Shown here: positions 37,991 through 46,446 of the stretch, piece after piece
Position numbering within the stretch: position 1 is the stretch's first letter
Layout of the letters: every line of letters starts with the position of its first letter
Assembly (NCBI RefSeq): GCF_025938095.1
Contig: NZ_JAPCZF010000004.1
Span: 186,001-250,000, forward strand
Length of the DNA: 64,000 bases
Direction of reading: 5' to 3'
Source of the DNA: Novosphingobium sp. JCM 18896
GTDB taxonomy: Bacteria; Pseudomonadota; Alphaproteobacteria; Sphingomonadales; Sphingomonadaceae
Made by a program: the position numbers and the translations under genes
The notes under the pieces: model-generated
The model's database searches: none
The model's input: only the letters and a program-made list of their open reading frames with translations
Told to the model about the DNA's origin: nothing

Positions 37991-38880
37991 CCTGGGAAGC
38001 CGGCCTTTCCGAAGTCGTCCGGCATCTCGACTCGATCGGCTTCGACGTCGGCTCTTCGCGTATTTCGATATATCGGGCGATCCTGATCGTCCTCGTCGTC
38101 GCCGGGGTCTTCGTCGCCGGCCGTCTTGCCAGCGGGGTGTCGCGGCGGATCATCCACCGCATCACGCCACTCGACGCGGCCGAGCGGCTGATCGGCGAGA
38201 AGATCGTCTCGATCATCGTCTGGGTCATCGCGATCCTCGTCGGGATCGACCTGCTCGGCATCAACCTGACCGCGCTGACCGTGTTCTCGGGCGCCTTCGG
38301 CCTCGCCATCGGTTTCGGTCTGCAGAAGACCTTCGGCAACCTGATCGCCGGAATCATCCTGCTGATGGACCGCTCGATCAAGCCGGGCGACGTCATCGCG
38401 GTCAACGACGGCGTTTCGAACACGGTCGGCCAGGTCAAGAAGATCGGCATCCGTGCGGTCTCGGTGATCACGCGCGACAAGAAGGAATACCTGATCCCGA
38501 ACGAGAACCTGATGATCAATCAGGTCGAGAACTGGTCCTATTCGAGCCGCGACGTGCGCGTGAAGGTGCCCGTCAGCGTGACCTACGACACCGACATCGC
38601 CTTCGCCGAGGCGCTGATGCTCCAGGCCGCGCGCGAGACCGACCGCGTGCTCGACAATCCTGCGCCCTCGGTCTGGCTGCACACGCTCGGCGAGAACGGC
38701 ATCCAGTTCGAGATCCAGATCTGGATCGACGATCCCGAGGAGGGCATCGGCAACGTCCGCTCGGACGTGCTCAAGCGGCTCTGGGCCCTGTTCCGCGAGA
38801 ACGGCCTGCGCGTGCCGGCGCCGCAGCGCGACATTCGCCTGCGCGACTGGCCCAACGATCCGCTGCAGGTCGACCGGTAG
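37987..38880 (+). CDS. MscS-family small-conductance mechanosensitive channel
   Basis: This 297-residue protein has three membrane helices. The last carries the Gly/Ala-rich pore-lining pattern GAFGLAIGFGLQKTFGNLIAG, which is the MscS signature. A beta domain and an alpha/beta C-terminal domain follow. Such channels open on hypo-osmotic shock to release solutes. It overlaps metC by ATGA, an odd pairing with no obvious functional link. Confidence 0.93.
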   Translation: MTWEAGLSEVVRHLDSIGFDVGSSRISIYRAILIVLVVAGVFVAGRLASGVSRRIIHRITPLDAAERLIGEKIVSIIVWVIAILVGIDLLGINLTALTVFSGAFGLAIGFGLQKTFGNLIAGIILLMDRSIKPGDVIAVNDGVSNTVGQVKKIGIRAVSVITRDKKEYLIPNENLMINQVENWSYSSRDVRVKVPVSVTYDTDIAFAEALMLQAARETDRVLDNPAPSVWLHTLGENGIQFEIQIWIDDPEEGIGNVRSDVLKRLWALFRENGLRVPAPQRDIRLRDWPNDPLQVDR

Positions 38881-39007
38881 CATCCGGCGCCGCGCGGCCT
38901 GGCAGAGGGGCTGCAGAACACCCCCCGAGGCGCGCTAAAGTTCTCCTAGCCCCATCCCAATGCAATCTGACTGGTACGGCTGGCCATTCGTCGCCAAATG
39001 CGCCTCC

Positions 39008-39790
39008 ATGAGCGAATCCCCGTCATCATCGGCCGCCAAGCCCGGAACCGTCCATCTGGTCGGCGCCGGCCCCGGCGATCCCGACCTGCTGACCCTGCGC
39101 GCCGCGCGGTTGATCGGCGGTGCCAAGCTGATCGTGCACGACGGGCTGGTCGATCCGGCGATCCTGGCGCTCGCGCATCCCGCCGCCAAGCTGGTCTCGG
39201 TTGCCAAGAGCCGCGCACGCCACACGATGAAGCAGGAGGCGATCAACGCCCTGCTCGTCGCCGAGGCGCTGGCCGGTCACGACGTGGTCCGGCTCAAGGG
39301 CGGCGATCCCTTCGTCTTCGGTCGCGGCGGCGAAGAGGCCGAGGCCTGCCGCGAGGCCGGCGTGCCGGTCGAGATCGTCCCCGGCATCACCGCCGCGACC
39401 GGCGCTTCAGCCGCCGCGCAGATCCCGCTGACCCACCGCGACAGCGCCTCGATCGTCAGCTTCGTCGCCGGCCAGTGCAAGGGCCTGACCGAGCAGGACT
39501 GGTCGGGCCTCGCCGGCAAGGGCCGCACCCTGGTGATCTACATGGGCGTCGCCACCAGCGAGGCGATTTCCGAGAAGCTGATGGCCGATGGCCTCGCCCC
39601 CGACGTGCCCGTCGCGGTGATCGAGAATGCCAGCCGGCCCGAAATGCGCGTTTTGCGTGGACCGCTTGCGGGTTTGCCCTCGCTCGTTGAAACGCATCGG
39701 GTTAAGAGCCCCGCCCTCATCGTCATCGGCGACGTCACCGCCGAACCAGAACAAGAACTGCGCAAGATCGCGCGGGAGGTAGCAAAGTGA
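39008..39790 (+). CDS. cobA: Uroporphyrinogen-III C-methyltransferase (siroheme synthesis)
   Basis: This 260-residue SUMT makes precorrin-2, the precursor of siroheme. The motifs VGAGPGDPDLLTLRA, VRLKGGDPFVFGRGGEE and a SAM-binding block around YMGV are clear. An in-frame ATG at 38960 would add 16 residues that look unlike the family, so I prefer ATG 39008. It heads an operon with the siroheme-dependent reductase CysI, which explains its presence: it supplies the cofactor. Confidence 0.93.
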   Translation: MSESPSSSAAKPGTVHLVGAGPGDPDLLTLRAARLIGGAKLIVHDGLVDPAILALAHPAAKLVSVAKSRARHTMKQEAINALLVAEALAGHDVVRLKGGDPFVFGRGGEEAEACREAGVPVEIVPGITAATGASAAAQIPLTHRDSASIVSFVAGQCKGLTEQDWSGLAGKGRTLVIYMGVATSEAISEKLMADGLAPDVPVAVIENASRPEMRVLRGPLAGLPSLVETHRVKSPALIVIGDVTAEPEQELRKIAREVAK

Positions 39791-40083
39791 AGATTCTAAC
39801 GGGCAACGACCTGAAATCAGGCGCGGTCATCTGGTGGGACGGCCAGGGCTGGTCGCTCCATGTCGACGACGCGGTCGACGCCAGCGAACACGCCGACGAG
39901 ATTCTCGCGCGCGAGGAAGCCGCACGCCACGTCAACTCGTCCTACGTGGTCGACGCCACGCAGACGCCCGAAGGCGTCCGCCCGAACCACATCAAGGAGC
40001 GCATCCGCGCGCTGGGCCCCACCGTGCGCCCCGACCTGACCCTCAAGCCCGCCGATCCCTCGGCGATCAACTGGGTGATCTGA
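39787..40083 (+). CDS. DUF2849 protein of the sulfite reduction operon
   Basis: This 98-residue protein starts at GTG 39787 inside the cobA stop (GTGA) and ends one base before cysI. It carries a VIWWDGQGWSLHVDDA block, and matches what I know as DUF2849, a short alphaproteobacterial protein usually found between cobA and cysI. The coupling on both sides implies a role in siroheme insertion or sulfite reduction, but no function is established. Confidence 0.85.
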   Translation: MKILTGNDLKSGAVIWWDGQGWSLHVDDAVDASEHADEILAREEAARHVNSSYVVDATQTPEGVRPNHIKERIRALGPTVRPDLTLKPADPSAINWVI

Positions 40084-40084
40084 G

Positions 40085-41713
40085 ATGTACAAGTACGACA
40101 GCTACGACCAGGCCATGGTCGACACCCGCGTCGAGGAATTCCGCGACCAGACCCGTCGCCGCATCGAGGGCACGCTGGCCGAGGAGAACTTCCGCCCGCT
40201 GCGCCTGCAAAACGGCCTCTATCTCCAACTGCACGCCTACATGCTGCGCGTCGCCGTGCCCTACGGCACCCTGAGCTCGGCGCAGATGCGCATGCTCGGC
40301 GACATCGCCGACAAGTACGACCGCGGCTATGGCCACTTCACCACCCGCCAGAACATCCAGTACAACTGGATCAAGCTGGACGAGGCGCCCGACATCCTGG
40401 CCGACCTCGCCAAGGTGGAAATGCACGCCATCCAGACCAGCGGCAACTGCATCCGCAACATCAGTTCGGACCAGTATGCCGGCGCCGCGAAGGACGAGCT
40501 GATCGACCCGCGCCCCTATGCCGAGCTGCTGCGCCAGTGGTCGAGCTTCCACCCCGAATTCCTGCACCTGCCGCGCAAGTTCAAGATCGCGGTGATCGCC
40601 TCGAAGACCGATCGCGCGGCCATGCGCCTGCACGACATCGGCATCGAGATCGTCAAGAACGATGCGGGCGAGATCGGCTGCGCCTTCTACGTCGGCGGCG
40701 GCATGGGCCGCACCCCGATGATCGCGCCGCTGATCAATCCGTTCGTGCCGCTCGACCAGCTGATTACCTATTCGGAGGCGTGCCTGCGCGTCTACAACCG
40801 CTACGGCCGGCGCGACAACAAGTACAAGGCGCGCATCAAGATCCTGGTCCACGAAATGGGCAAGGACGAGTACACGCGCCAGGTTGAGGAAGAGTTCGCG
40901 CACCTGCTCACGCAGGGCATCGAACCGCCGATCGCCGAGCTCGAGCGGATCATTCCCTACTTCGCCGATCCGGCCTTCGACGCCGCGGCTTCGGACGATC
41001 TCGACCTGTCCGATCCCGACTTCGCGGTCTGGGTGAAGAACAACACCGTCGCGCACAAGGCGAAGGGCTACGTCATCGCCGTCGTCAGCCTGAAGCCCGT
41101 TGGCGGCATCCCCGGTGACGCCAGCGCCGACCAGATCCGCCTGATGGCCGACCTGGCGAAGGACTACAGCTTCGACGAGCTGCGCGTGACCCATGCGCAG
41201 AACATCGTCTTCCCGCACGTCAGGAAGTCCGATCTCTACACGCTGTGGCAGAAGCTCGACGCGGCCGACCTGTCGACCGCGAATCTCGATGGCATCGGCG
41301 ACATCATCGCCTGCCCGGGGCTCGACTATTGCAGCCTGGCCAACGCGCGCTCGATTCCGGTCGCGCAGAAGATCTCGGAGCGCTTCGCCGGCAAGCAGGA
41401 AGAGCTGGGCGAGCTCAAGCTCAAGATCTCGGGCTGCATCAACGCCTGCGGCCACCACCACGCCGGCCACATCGGCATCCTGGGTGTCGACCGCAAGGGC
41501 GTCGAGAACTACCAGCTGCTGCTCGGCGGCTCGGAAGGCGCGGACACCTCGCTCGGCACGATCACCGGCCCCGGCTTCTCCGAGGACGGCATCGTCGATG
41601 CGGTCGAGAAGGCCACCAACGTCTACCTGGCGAACAAGGAAGGCGAGGAACGCTTCCTCGATACCTACCGCCGCATCGGCATGGCCCCGTTCAAGGAAGC
41701 TATTTATGGTTGA
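40085..41713 (+). CDS. cysI: Sulfite (or nitrite) reductase, siroheme subunit
   Basis: This 542-residue enzyme reduces sulfite to sulfide by six electrons using a coupled siroheme and 4Fe-4S centre. The four cluster cysteines are C410, C416, C451 and C455 (CPGLDYC and GCINACGHH). The family includes nitrite reductases, but the operon with cysH argues for sulfite. No flavoprotein partner CysJ is present, so the electrons probably come from ferredoxin or another carrier. It overlaps the DUF934 gene by 8 bases. Confidence 0.93.
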   Translation: MYKYDSYDQAMVDTRVEEFRDQTRRRIEGTLAEENFRPLRLQNGLYLQLHAYMLRVAVPYGTLSSAQMRMLGDIADKYDRGYGHFTTRQNIQYNWIKLDEAPDILADLAKVEMHAIQTSGNCIRNISSDQYAGAAKDELIDPRPYAELLRQWSSFHPEFLHLPRKFKIAVIASKTDRAAMRLHDIGIEIVKNDAGEIGCAFYVGGGMGRTPMIAPLINPFVPLDQLITYSEACLRVYNRYGRRDNKYKARIKILVHEMGKDEYTRQVEEEFAHLLTQGIEPPIAELERIIPYFADPAFDAAASDDLDLSDPDFAVWVKNNTVAHKAKGYVIAVVSLKPVGGIPGDASADQIRLMADLAKDYSFDELRVTHAQNIVFPHVRKSDLYTLWQKLDAADLSTANLDGIGDIIACPGLDYCSLANARSIPVAQKISERFAGKQEELGELKLKISGCINACGHHHAGHIGILGVDRKGVENYQLLLGGSEGADTSLGTITGPGFSEDGIVDAVEKATNVYLANKEGEERFLDTYRRIGMAPFKEAIYG

Positions 41714-42134
41714 GACCCAGTTCCGCTTCCGCGACGACGAGCCCGTGGGTGACCCGGCCGTGACGGTCGACGCTTTCGGCGAGCAGACCAATGCCGCCGC
41801 CGTGCGTCTGGAAACCGGCGAGGACGCGCGCGTGCTGCTGCCGTTCCTCGATCGCATTCGCCTCGTCGAAGTCGAATTCCCTGGCTTCATGGACGGCCGC
41901 GGCTACTCGGCCGCGCGCATCCTGCGCGAGGCCGGCTACGACGGTGAGCTGCGCGCGATCGGCTCGGTCTTCGTCGACCAGCTCGGTCACCTGCGCCGCT
42001 GCGGCTTCGACAGCTTCGCACCGAACACCCCGCTCGATCCCGTCGATGCGGAGAATGCTTTCAACCGCTGGCCCGACGTCTATCAGGCGACTGGTGACGG
42101 CCGCCAGCCCATCTGGGCCAAGAGGCATGGCTGA
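41706..42134 (+). CDS. DUF934 protein of the sulfite reduction operon
   Basis: This 142-residue soluble protein starts at ATG 41706 within the end of cysI and overlaps cysH by 8 bases. It matches DUF934 (VEVEFPGFMDGRGYSAARILRE), which is routinely found between cysI and cysH in proteobacteria and is thought to help deliver electrons or substrates; the function is not proven. It has few cysteines, so it is unlikely to be an iron-sulfur carrier by itself. Confidence 0.85.
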   Translation: MVETQFRFRDDEPVGDPAVTVDAFGEQTNAAAVRLETGEDARVLLPFLDRIRLVEVEFPGFMDGRGYSAARILREAGYDGELRAIGSVFVDQLGHLRRCGFDSFAPNTPLDPVDAENAFNRWPDVYQATGDGRQPIWAKRHG

Positions 42135-42927
42135 CGTACAAGTGCGCGCCGTAGACCGTATCGACACGGGCCCGCGTTTCACCGAGGCGGATGCGATCCG
42201 CCTCAACCGCATGTTCCGTGGCACCGAGACGCTGGAAATGCTTTCCAGCGTGCTCAAGAGCGGTGCCGCGGGCGATGTCGCCGTGGTGTCGAGCTTCGGC
42301 GCCGAGAGCGCGGTGCTGTTGCACCTCGTCTCGCGGATCGATCCGGGCATCCCCGTGCTGTTCCTCGAGACCGGCAAGCACTTCCCCGAGACGCTGGCCT
42401 ATCGCGACGAGCTGATCGCCCGGCTGGGCCTGACCAACGTGATCAACCTCACGCCCGACGAGGCCGATCTGGCCAAGAAGGACGAGAGCGGGCTGCGCTG
42501 GTCCTACGACCCCGACGGCTGCTGCGAGATCCGCAAGGTCAAGCCGCTGGCCAAGGCGCTGGCCGGCTACGACGCGACGATCACCGGTCGCAAGGCGTTC
42601 CAGGCGGCGACCCGCGCCAACCTGCCGCGCTTCGAGATCGACGTGACCGACGCCCAGGGCCGGCTCAAGATCAACCCGCTGATCGACTGGACCGCCGAGG
42701 ACCTCGCCGCCTACATCGCCGAGCACGATCTGCCGCCGCACCCGTTGGTGGCCGAGGGTTATCCCTCGATCGGCTGCTCGCCCTGCACGACCAAGGTCGC
42801 GCCGGGCGAAGACCCGCGCTCGGGCCGCTGGAAGGGCTGGGACAAGACCGAATGCGGCATCCACGTCCCCGGCAAGCCCGACGCCGACGACGGCGAACTG
42901 CCTCCGGGCTACGATCCGGTGTTCTGA
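42127..42927 (+). CDS. cysH: CysH, adenylyl-sulfate (APS) reductase type
   Basis: CysH reduces activated sulfate to sulfite. Cys132-Cys133 and Cys217-x-x-Cys220 are the CC and CxxC pairs that ligate the 4Fe-4S cluster in APS reductases; PAPS-specific enzymes lack them. Cys243 in the TECGIH motif is the catalytic cysteine. So this 266-residue enzyme probably uses APS directly and no APS kinase is needed for this route. It starts at ATG 42127, overlapping DUF934. Its stop abuts the convergent LysE gene with no gap. Confidence 0.93.
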   Translation: MADVQVRAVDRIDTGPRFTEADAIRLNRMFRGTETLEMLSSVLKSGAAGDVAVVSSFGAESAVLLHLVSRIDPGIPVLFLETGKHFPETLAYRDELIARLGLTNVINLTPDEADLAKKDESGLRWSYDPDGCCEIRKVKPLAKALAGYDATITGRKAFQAATRANLPRFEIDVTDAQGRLKINPLIDWTAEDLAAYIAEHDLPPHPLVAEGYPSIGCSPCTTKVAPGEDPRSGRWKGWDKTECGIHVPGKPDADDGELPPGYDPVF

Positions 42928-43560
42928 TTATCGCCGGGCTTCGGTCGCCATTCTGACCGCGAGCCCGGCGAGCACCGTTCCCATCAGCCAGCGCTGAACC
43001 GTCGCCCAGGTTGGGCGCCGCGTGAGGAACCCGGCGATCGATGCGGCCGAGACCGCGATCGCGGCATTGACCATCACGCTGATGACGATCTGCGTCGAGC
43101 CGAGCGCCAGCGCCTGGCTCAGCACCGAGCCGCGCGCGGGATCGATGAACTGCGGCAGCAGCGACAGATACATCACCGCGATCTTCGGATTGAGCAGGTT
43201 GGTCAGGAACCCCATCAGGAACAGCTTGCGCGGTCCGTCGACCGGCAGTTCGCGGACCTCGAACGGCGAGCGGCCGCCAGGGCGCAGCGCCTGCCAGGCC
43301 AGCCACAGCAGATAGGCCGCGCCGGCCATGCGGATCGCGTCGTAGGCATAGGGCACGGCCAGCACGAGCGTGGTGATGCCGAAGGCCGCGCAGAGCATGT
43401 AGAACAGGAAGCCCAGCGCCACGCCGCCCAGCGAGATCAGCCCGGCCAGGCGGCCCTGGCAGATCGACCGCGAAATCAGGTAGACCATGTTCGGCCCCGG
43501 CGTGAGCACCATGCCGAGCGCGATCAGGGCGAAGGCGATCAGATTGGCGGTGCTCGGCAT
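42928..43560 (-). CDS. LysE/RhtB family amino-acid exporter
   Basis: This 210-residue protein has about six membrane helices and the N-terminal LTPGPNMVYLISRSICQGR motif that marks the LysE/RhtB exporters. Members export homoserine, threonine, lysine or related amino acids; the substrate here is unknown. Its location beside the cysteine operon could suggest export of a sulfur amino acid, but that is speculation. It is convergent with cysH. Confidence 0.88.
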   Translation of the reverse strand: MPSTANLIAFALIALGMVLTPGPNMVYLISRSICQGRLAGLISLGGVALGFLFYMLCAAFGITTLVLAVPYAYDAIRMAGAAYLLWLAWQALRPGGRSPFEVRELPVDGPRKLFLMGFLTNLLNPKIAVMYLSLLPQFIDPARGSVLSQALALGSTQIVISVMVNAAIAVSAASIAGFLTRRPTWATVQRWLMGTVLAGLAVRMATEARR

Positions 43561-43605
43561 CGGCGGTCTCCAGCAGGCTCGGCGCGAAGACCTACCCCCG
43601 AAAAC

Positions 43606-44493
43606 CTACCAGAGCACGCCGTATTTGTCCGCCTGCAATGGCGGGCGTGGCTCGTCGCCGATCGCCTGGAGCAGATCGATCTCGATCGTGCGGCACATCG
43701 CCGACAGCGGCAGGTCGTGGACCTGGTTGTCGAACGGCTCGGCCAGATCGTCGCCGATCGCCAGCACCGCGAGGAACATCAGCCCCGCCACGGTCGATCC
43801 CAGCGGCGTCGCGAGCCCCAGGGTCTCGACCAGGCCGAACGGCAGCAGGATGCAGAACAGGTGGGTGAACAGGGTCGGGAAGAAGCGGTAGTGCACCGGC
43901 AGCGGCGTGTTCTTGATCCGCTCCATGCCGCCCTGGGCATTGGCGATGTCGACCAGCACCGCCTCGATCTGCGCCTGCTGGATCGAATCGATCCAGCCCT
44001 CGGCGCGCGCATCGGCGACCCGCCGGCCGGTGCCGTCGAGCAGGCCGTTGGCGACGTTGGCGCGGGCCAGCGCCAGGTCCTCGACCGGATCGTCGATGAA
44101 GCGGACGACCTCCTCGTCCATCGGCTGGCGGCGAAGCTGGCAGCGCAGCGCGTTGACATAGGCGATCTGGCGCCGGACGATCTCGCGCTTGAGCGGCACC
44201 GCCGCGGCATCGGGCATGAAATTGCGCACGCTGCGCGCCAGGCTGCGGCTGGCATTGATCATCAGCCCCCACAGCGATCGCCCCTCCCACCATCGCTGGT
44301 AGGCCGAATTGCTGCGAAACCCGAGAAACAGCGCCAGCACCGAACCGAACAGGGTCAGCGGCAGTTCGGGCGCGGTGAAGCTCGGGCGGAAATAGGCGAT
44401 GGTCACGAACACGTCCCAGACGAACAGGATCGTGAGCGGCCGCCAGACCTCGCGGACGATCTGCTTGAGGCTGGGTGTCGCCTTGACGATCAT
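43606..44493 (-). CDS. Bestrophin-family (YneE-like) anion channel
   Basis: This 295-residue membrane protein matches the bacterial bestrophins: WRPLTILFVWDVFVTIAYF and the block FRSNSAYQRWWEGRSLWG are characteristic, followed by a long helical domain and two more membrane segments. Bacterial members form pentameric ion channels. I start it at ATG 44493, preceded by AAGGAGG at an 11-base spacing; ATG 44514 and codons further upstream would overlap the small gene before it. It is in an operon with that small membrane protein. Confidence 0.85.
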   Translation of the reverse strand: MIVKATPSLKQIVREVWRPLTILFVWDVFVTIAYFRPSFTAPELPLTLFGSVLALFLGFRSNSAYQRWWEGRSLWGLMINASRSLARSVRNFMPDAAAVPLKREIVRRQIAYVNALRCQLRRQPMDEEVVRFIDDPVEDLALARANVANGLLDGTGRRVADARAEGWIDSIQQAQIEAVLVDIANAQGGMERIKNTPLPVHYRFFPTLFTHLFCILLPFGLVETLGLATPLGSTVAGLMFLAVLAIGDDLAEPFDNQVHDLPLSAMCRTIEIDLLQAIGDEPRPPLQADKYGVLW

Positions 44494-44494
44494 G

Positions 44495-44704
44495 TCATCG
44501 CGCCTCCTTGGCATGATCCGAAGCGTTGGACACCGCGATGGCGCCGGCGCTGATCGGACGCAGGTGGAACCACTCCTCGTGGTCGATGGCAACGAGAAAA
44601 CAGAGCGTGAGGAAGCCGAAAATCAGCATGGCGATGTTGGAACGCGCCGAGGCCGAAAGAGCTTCATCGGCGTCTTCACGCGGGTTGCGATCGGGCTTGG
44701 ACAT
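44495..44704 (-). CDS. Small membrane protein paired with bestrophin
   Basis: This 69-residue protein has a hydrophilic N-terminus and one membrane helix at about 25-41 (MLIFGFLTLCFLVAI). Its stop is one base from the bestrophin start, so the two are translated together. It may be an accessory or regulatory subunit of the channel, which is inference. I do not recognise a family. AGGAGCAACAA precedes the start. Confidence 0.65.
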   Translation of the reverse strand: MSKPDRNPREDADEALSASARSNIAMLIFGFLTLCFLVAIDHEEWFHLRPISAGAIAVSNASDHAKEAR

Positions 44705-44941
44705 TTGTTGCTCCTGCGAAATTGAGGGGCAAAGCTAGGAATAGAAGGCTGATTTTATTCGTCTTGTTCGTAAGAAAATTTTGCTGCGACGCAACATTGG
44801 GGTGAGGCGTGACTGAGCGACGGCCAGTGACGTCGGCGCGCACACGGTCGAATATCCGCCGGGCAAGCGTCGTGCGGAATTGCGCAGGCGCATGCTTCGC
44901 TTCGCTCGCAATGATGGGACGAGTGGGATAGTCAGGCGCCG

Positions 44942-45640
44942 ATGGGGCTGTTTTCACCCGAAGAGTGGCAGATCGTCGCGCTGTCGCTGCGCGTCAGCGG
45001 CGTCGCGATCCTGCTCGCCTTGCCGCCGGCCTTCGCGCTGGCATGGCTGCTCGCGCGCGGGCGCTTCCCGGGCAAGGTCCTGCTCGACGCGCTGGTCCAT
45101 CTGCCGTTGGTCCTGCCGCCGGTGGTGACCGGCTGGATGCTGCTGCTGGCCTTCGGCGCGAACGGGCCGGCGGGGCGCTTCTTCGCCGAGACCCTGGGGC
45201 TGACCTTCATGTTCCGCTGGACCGGCGCCGCGCTGGCCGCCGCGGTCATGGCGCTGCCCTTGATGGTGCGCGCGATGCGGCTGTCGATCGAGGCGGTCGA
45301 TCGCCGGCTCGAGGGCGCCGCGCGGACGCTGGGGGCGGGGCCTTGGCGCACCTTCTTCACCGTCACCCTGCCGCTGACCATGCCCGGCGTGCTTGCGGGT
45401 CTCGTGCTCGGCTTCGCGCGCTCGATCGGCGAATTCGGCGCGACGATCACCTTCGTCTCGAACATCCCCGGTGAGACGCAGACCCTGCCGCTGGCGATCT
45501 ATGCGGCGCTGCAGGTGCCCGGCGGCGAGGCTGCGGTGACGCGGCTGGCGGTGATCTCGGTGCTGCTGTCGCTGGCGGCGCTGGTCGCCTCGGAGATTCT
45601 GGCACGGCGCAGCGGGCGGGGGCCGGGCCATGTCCTTTGA
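44942..45640 (+). CDS. modB: ModB, molybdate ABC transporter permease
   Basis: The 232-residue membrane protein has five or six helices and the ABC permease EAA loop (AARTLGAGPWRTFFTVTLPL), followed by GEFGATITFVSN, typical of ModB. It should form the channel for molybdate delivered by ModA. It overlaps modC by 11 bases. modA is 15 kb away on the other strand. Confidence 0.93.
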   Translation: MGLFSPEEWQIVALSLRVSGVAILLALPPAFALAWLLARGRFPGKVLLDALVHLPLVLPPVVTGWMLLLAFGANGPAGRFFAETLGLTFMFRWTGAALAAAVMALPLMVRAMRLSIEAVDRRLEGAARTLGAGPWRTFFTVTLPLTMPGVLAGLVLGFARSIGEFGATITFVSNIPGETQTLPLAIYAALQVPGGEAAVTRLAVISVLLSLAALVASEILARRSGRGPGHVL

Positions 45641-46256
45641 GATCGACGTCGCGATCGAGCGTGGCGAAGCGCGGATCGTGGCGAATTACACCGTGCCCAA
45701 GGGCCTGATCGCGCTGTTCGGCCCCTCGGGCGCGGGCAAGACCTCGATCCTCGACGCCGTTGCGGGGCTGCTGCGCCCGGTGCGCGGGCGTATCGCGGTC
45801 GGCGAGACCGTGCTGTTCGACAGCGAGCGCCGGATCGACCTGCCGCCCGAGCGCCGCGCCTGCGGCTACGTCTTCCAGGACGGCCGGCTGTTCCCGCACA
45901 AGTCGGTGCGCGACAATCTGCTCTACGGCTGGCGGCTCGCGCCCGCCGACCAGCGCTGGATGGGGCTCGACGAGGCGGTCGACTTCCTCGGCATCGGTCA
46001 CCTGCTGGGCCGGATGCCGCGCACGCTCTCGGGCGGCGAGGCGCAGCGCGTGGCGATCGGCCGGGCCCTGCTGCGCGGGCCGAAATTCCTGCTGATGGAC
46101 GAGCCGCTGTCCTCGCTCGACATGCCGCGGCGCGAGGAGATCATGCAGGTGATCCTGCGTGTGCGCGATGAACTGCGCCTGCCGATCCTCTACGTCAGCC
46201 ACGACCGCGCCGAGGTCGAACGGCTGGCCGACACGGTGATCCCGATCGGGGGATAG
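45630..46256 (+). CDS. modC: ModC, molybdate ABC transporter ATPase (short form)
   Basis: The 208-residue ATPase has Walker A GPSGAGKTS, signature LSGGEAQRVAIGRAL and Walker B FLLMDEPLSSLD. Typical ModC proteins are about 350 residues because of a C-terminal Mop/TOBE domain that senses molybdate. That domain is missing here: the gene stops right after the H-loop region (VSHDRAEVERLAD). There is no sign of a frameshift, so it is a naturally short form that should lack this kind of substrate feedback. Confidence 0.9.
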   Translation: MSFEIDVAIERGEARIVANYTVPKGLIALFGPSGAGKTSILDAVAGLLRPVRGRIAVGETVLFDSERRIDLPPERRACGYVFQDGRLFPHKSVRDNLLYGWRLAPADQRWMGLDEAVDFLGIGHLLGRMPRTLSGGEAQRVAIGRALLRGPKFLLMDEPLSSLDMPRREEIMQVILRVRDELRLPILYVSHDRAEVERLADTVIPIGG

Positions 46257-46290
46257 GTTCGCCAGGTTCGTCCTTGTCCGACCTCTTTCT

Positions 46291-46398
46291 CGTCACCCCC
46301 GCGAAAGCGGGGGCCCATCTCCAGAGCTGTCGTTTCACGCAACGGCCGTGTGTGCCGCGGCCTTAGGAGATGGATCCCCGCCTTCGCGGGGATGACGG
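46291..46398. repeat. Intergenic palindrome, family B (copy 1)
   Basis: The arms 46291-46322 and 46366-46398 are inverted near-copies built on CCCGCGAAAGCGGGGGCCCA and GGATCCCCGCCTTCGCGGGG. Each arm also folds by itself. It sits between the convergent ends of modC and the NnrD gene and shares its arms with the element at 51081. Confidence 0.8.
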
Positions 46399-46446
46399 AG
46401 TTTGGTCGGAGACACGTCGATTGTCGATATATTGCGCCTACCCGCC

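Noticed and set aside
37987..38880. MscS channel as part of a methionine or sulfur system
   Set aside because: The ATGA overlap with metC implies co-translation only; nothing in the protein suggests more than an ordinary mechanosensitive channel.
44891..44918. GCTTCGCTTCGCTCGCAATG-type repeat half upstream of modB
   Set aside because: It looks like one arm of a known intergenic repeat type, but no second arm is visible, so I do not list it as an element.
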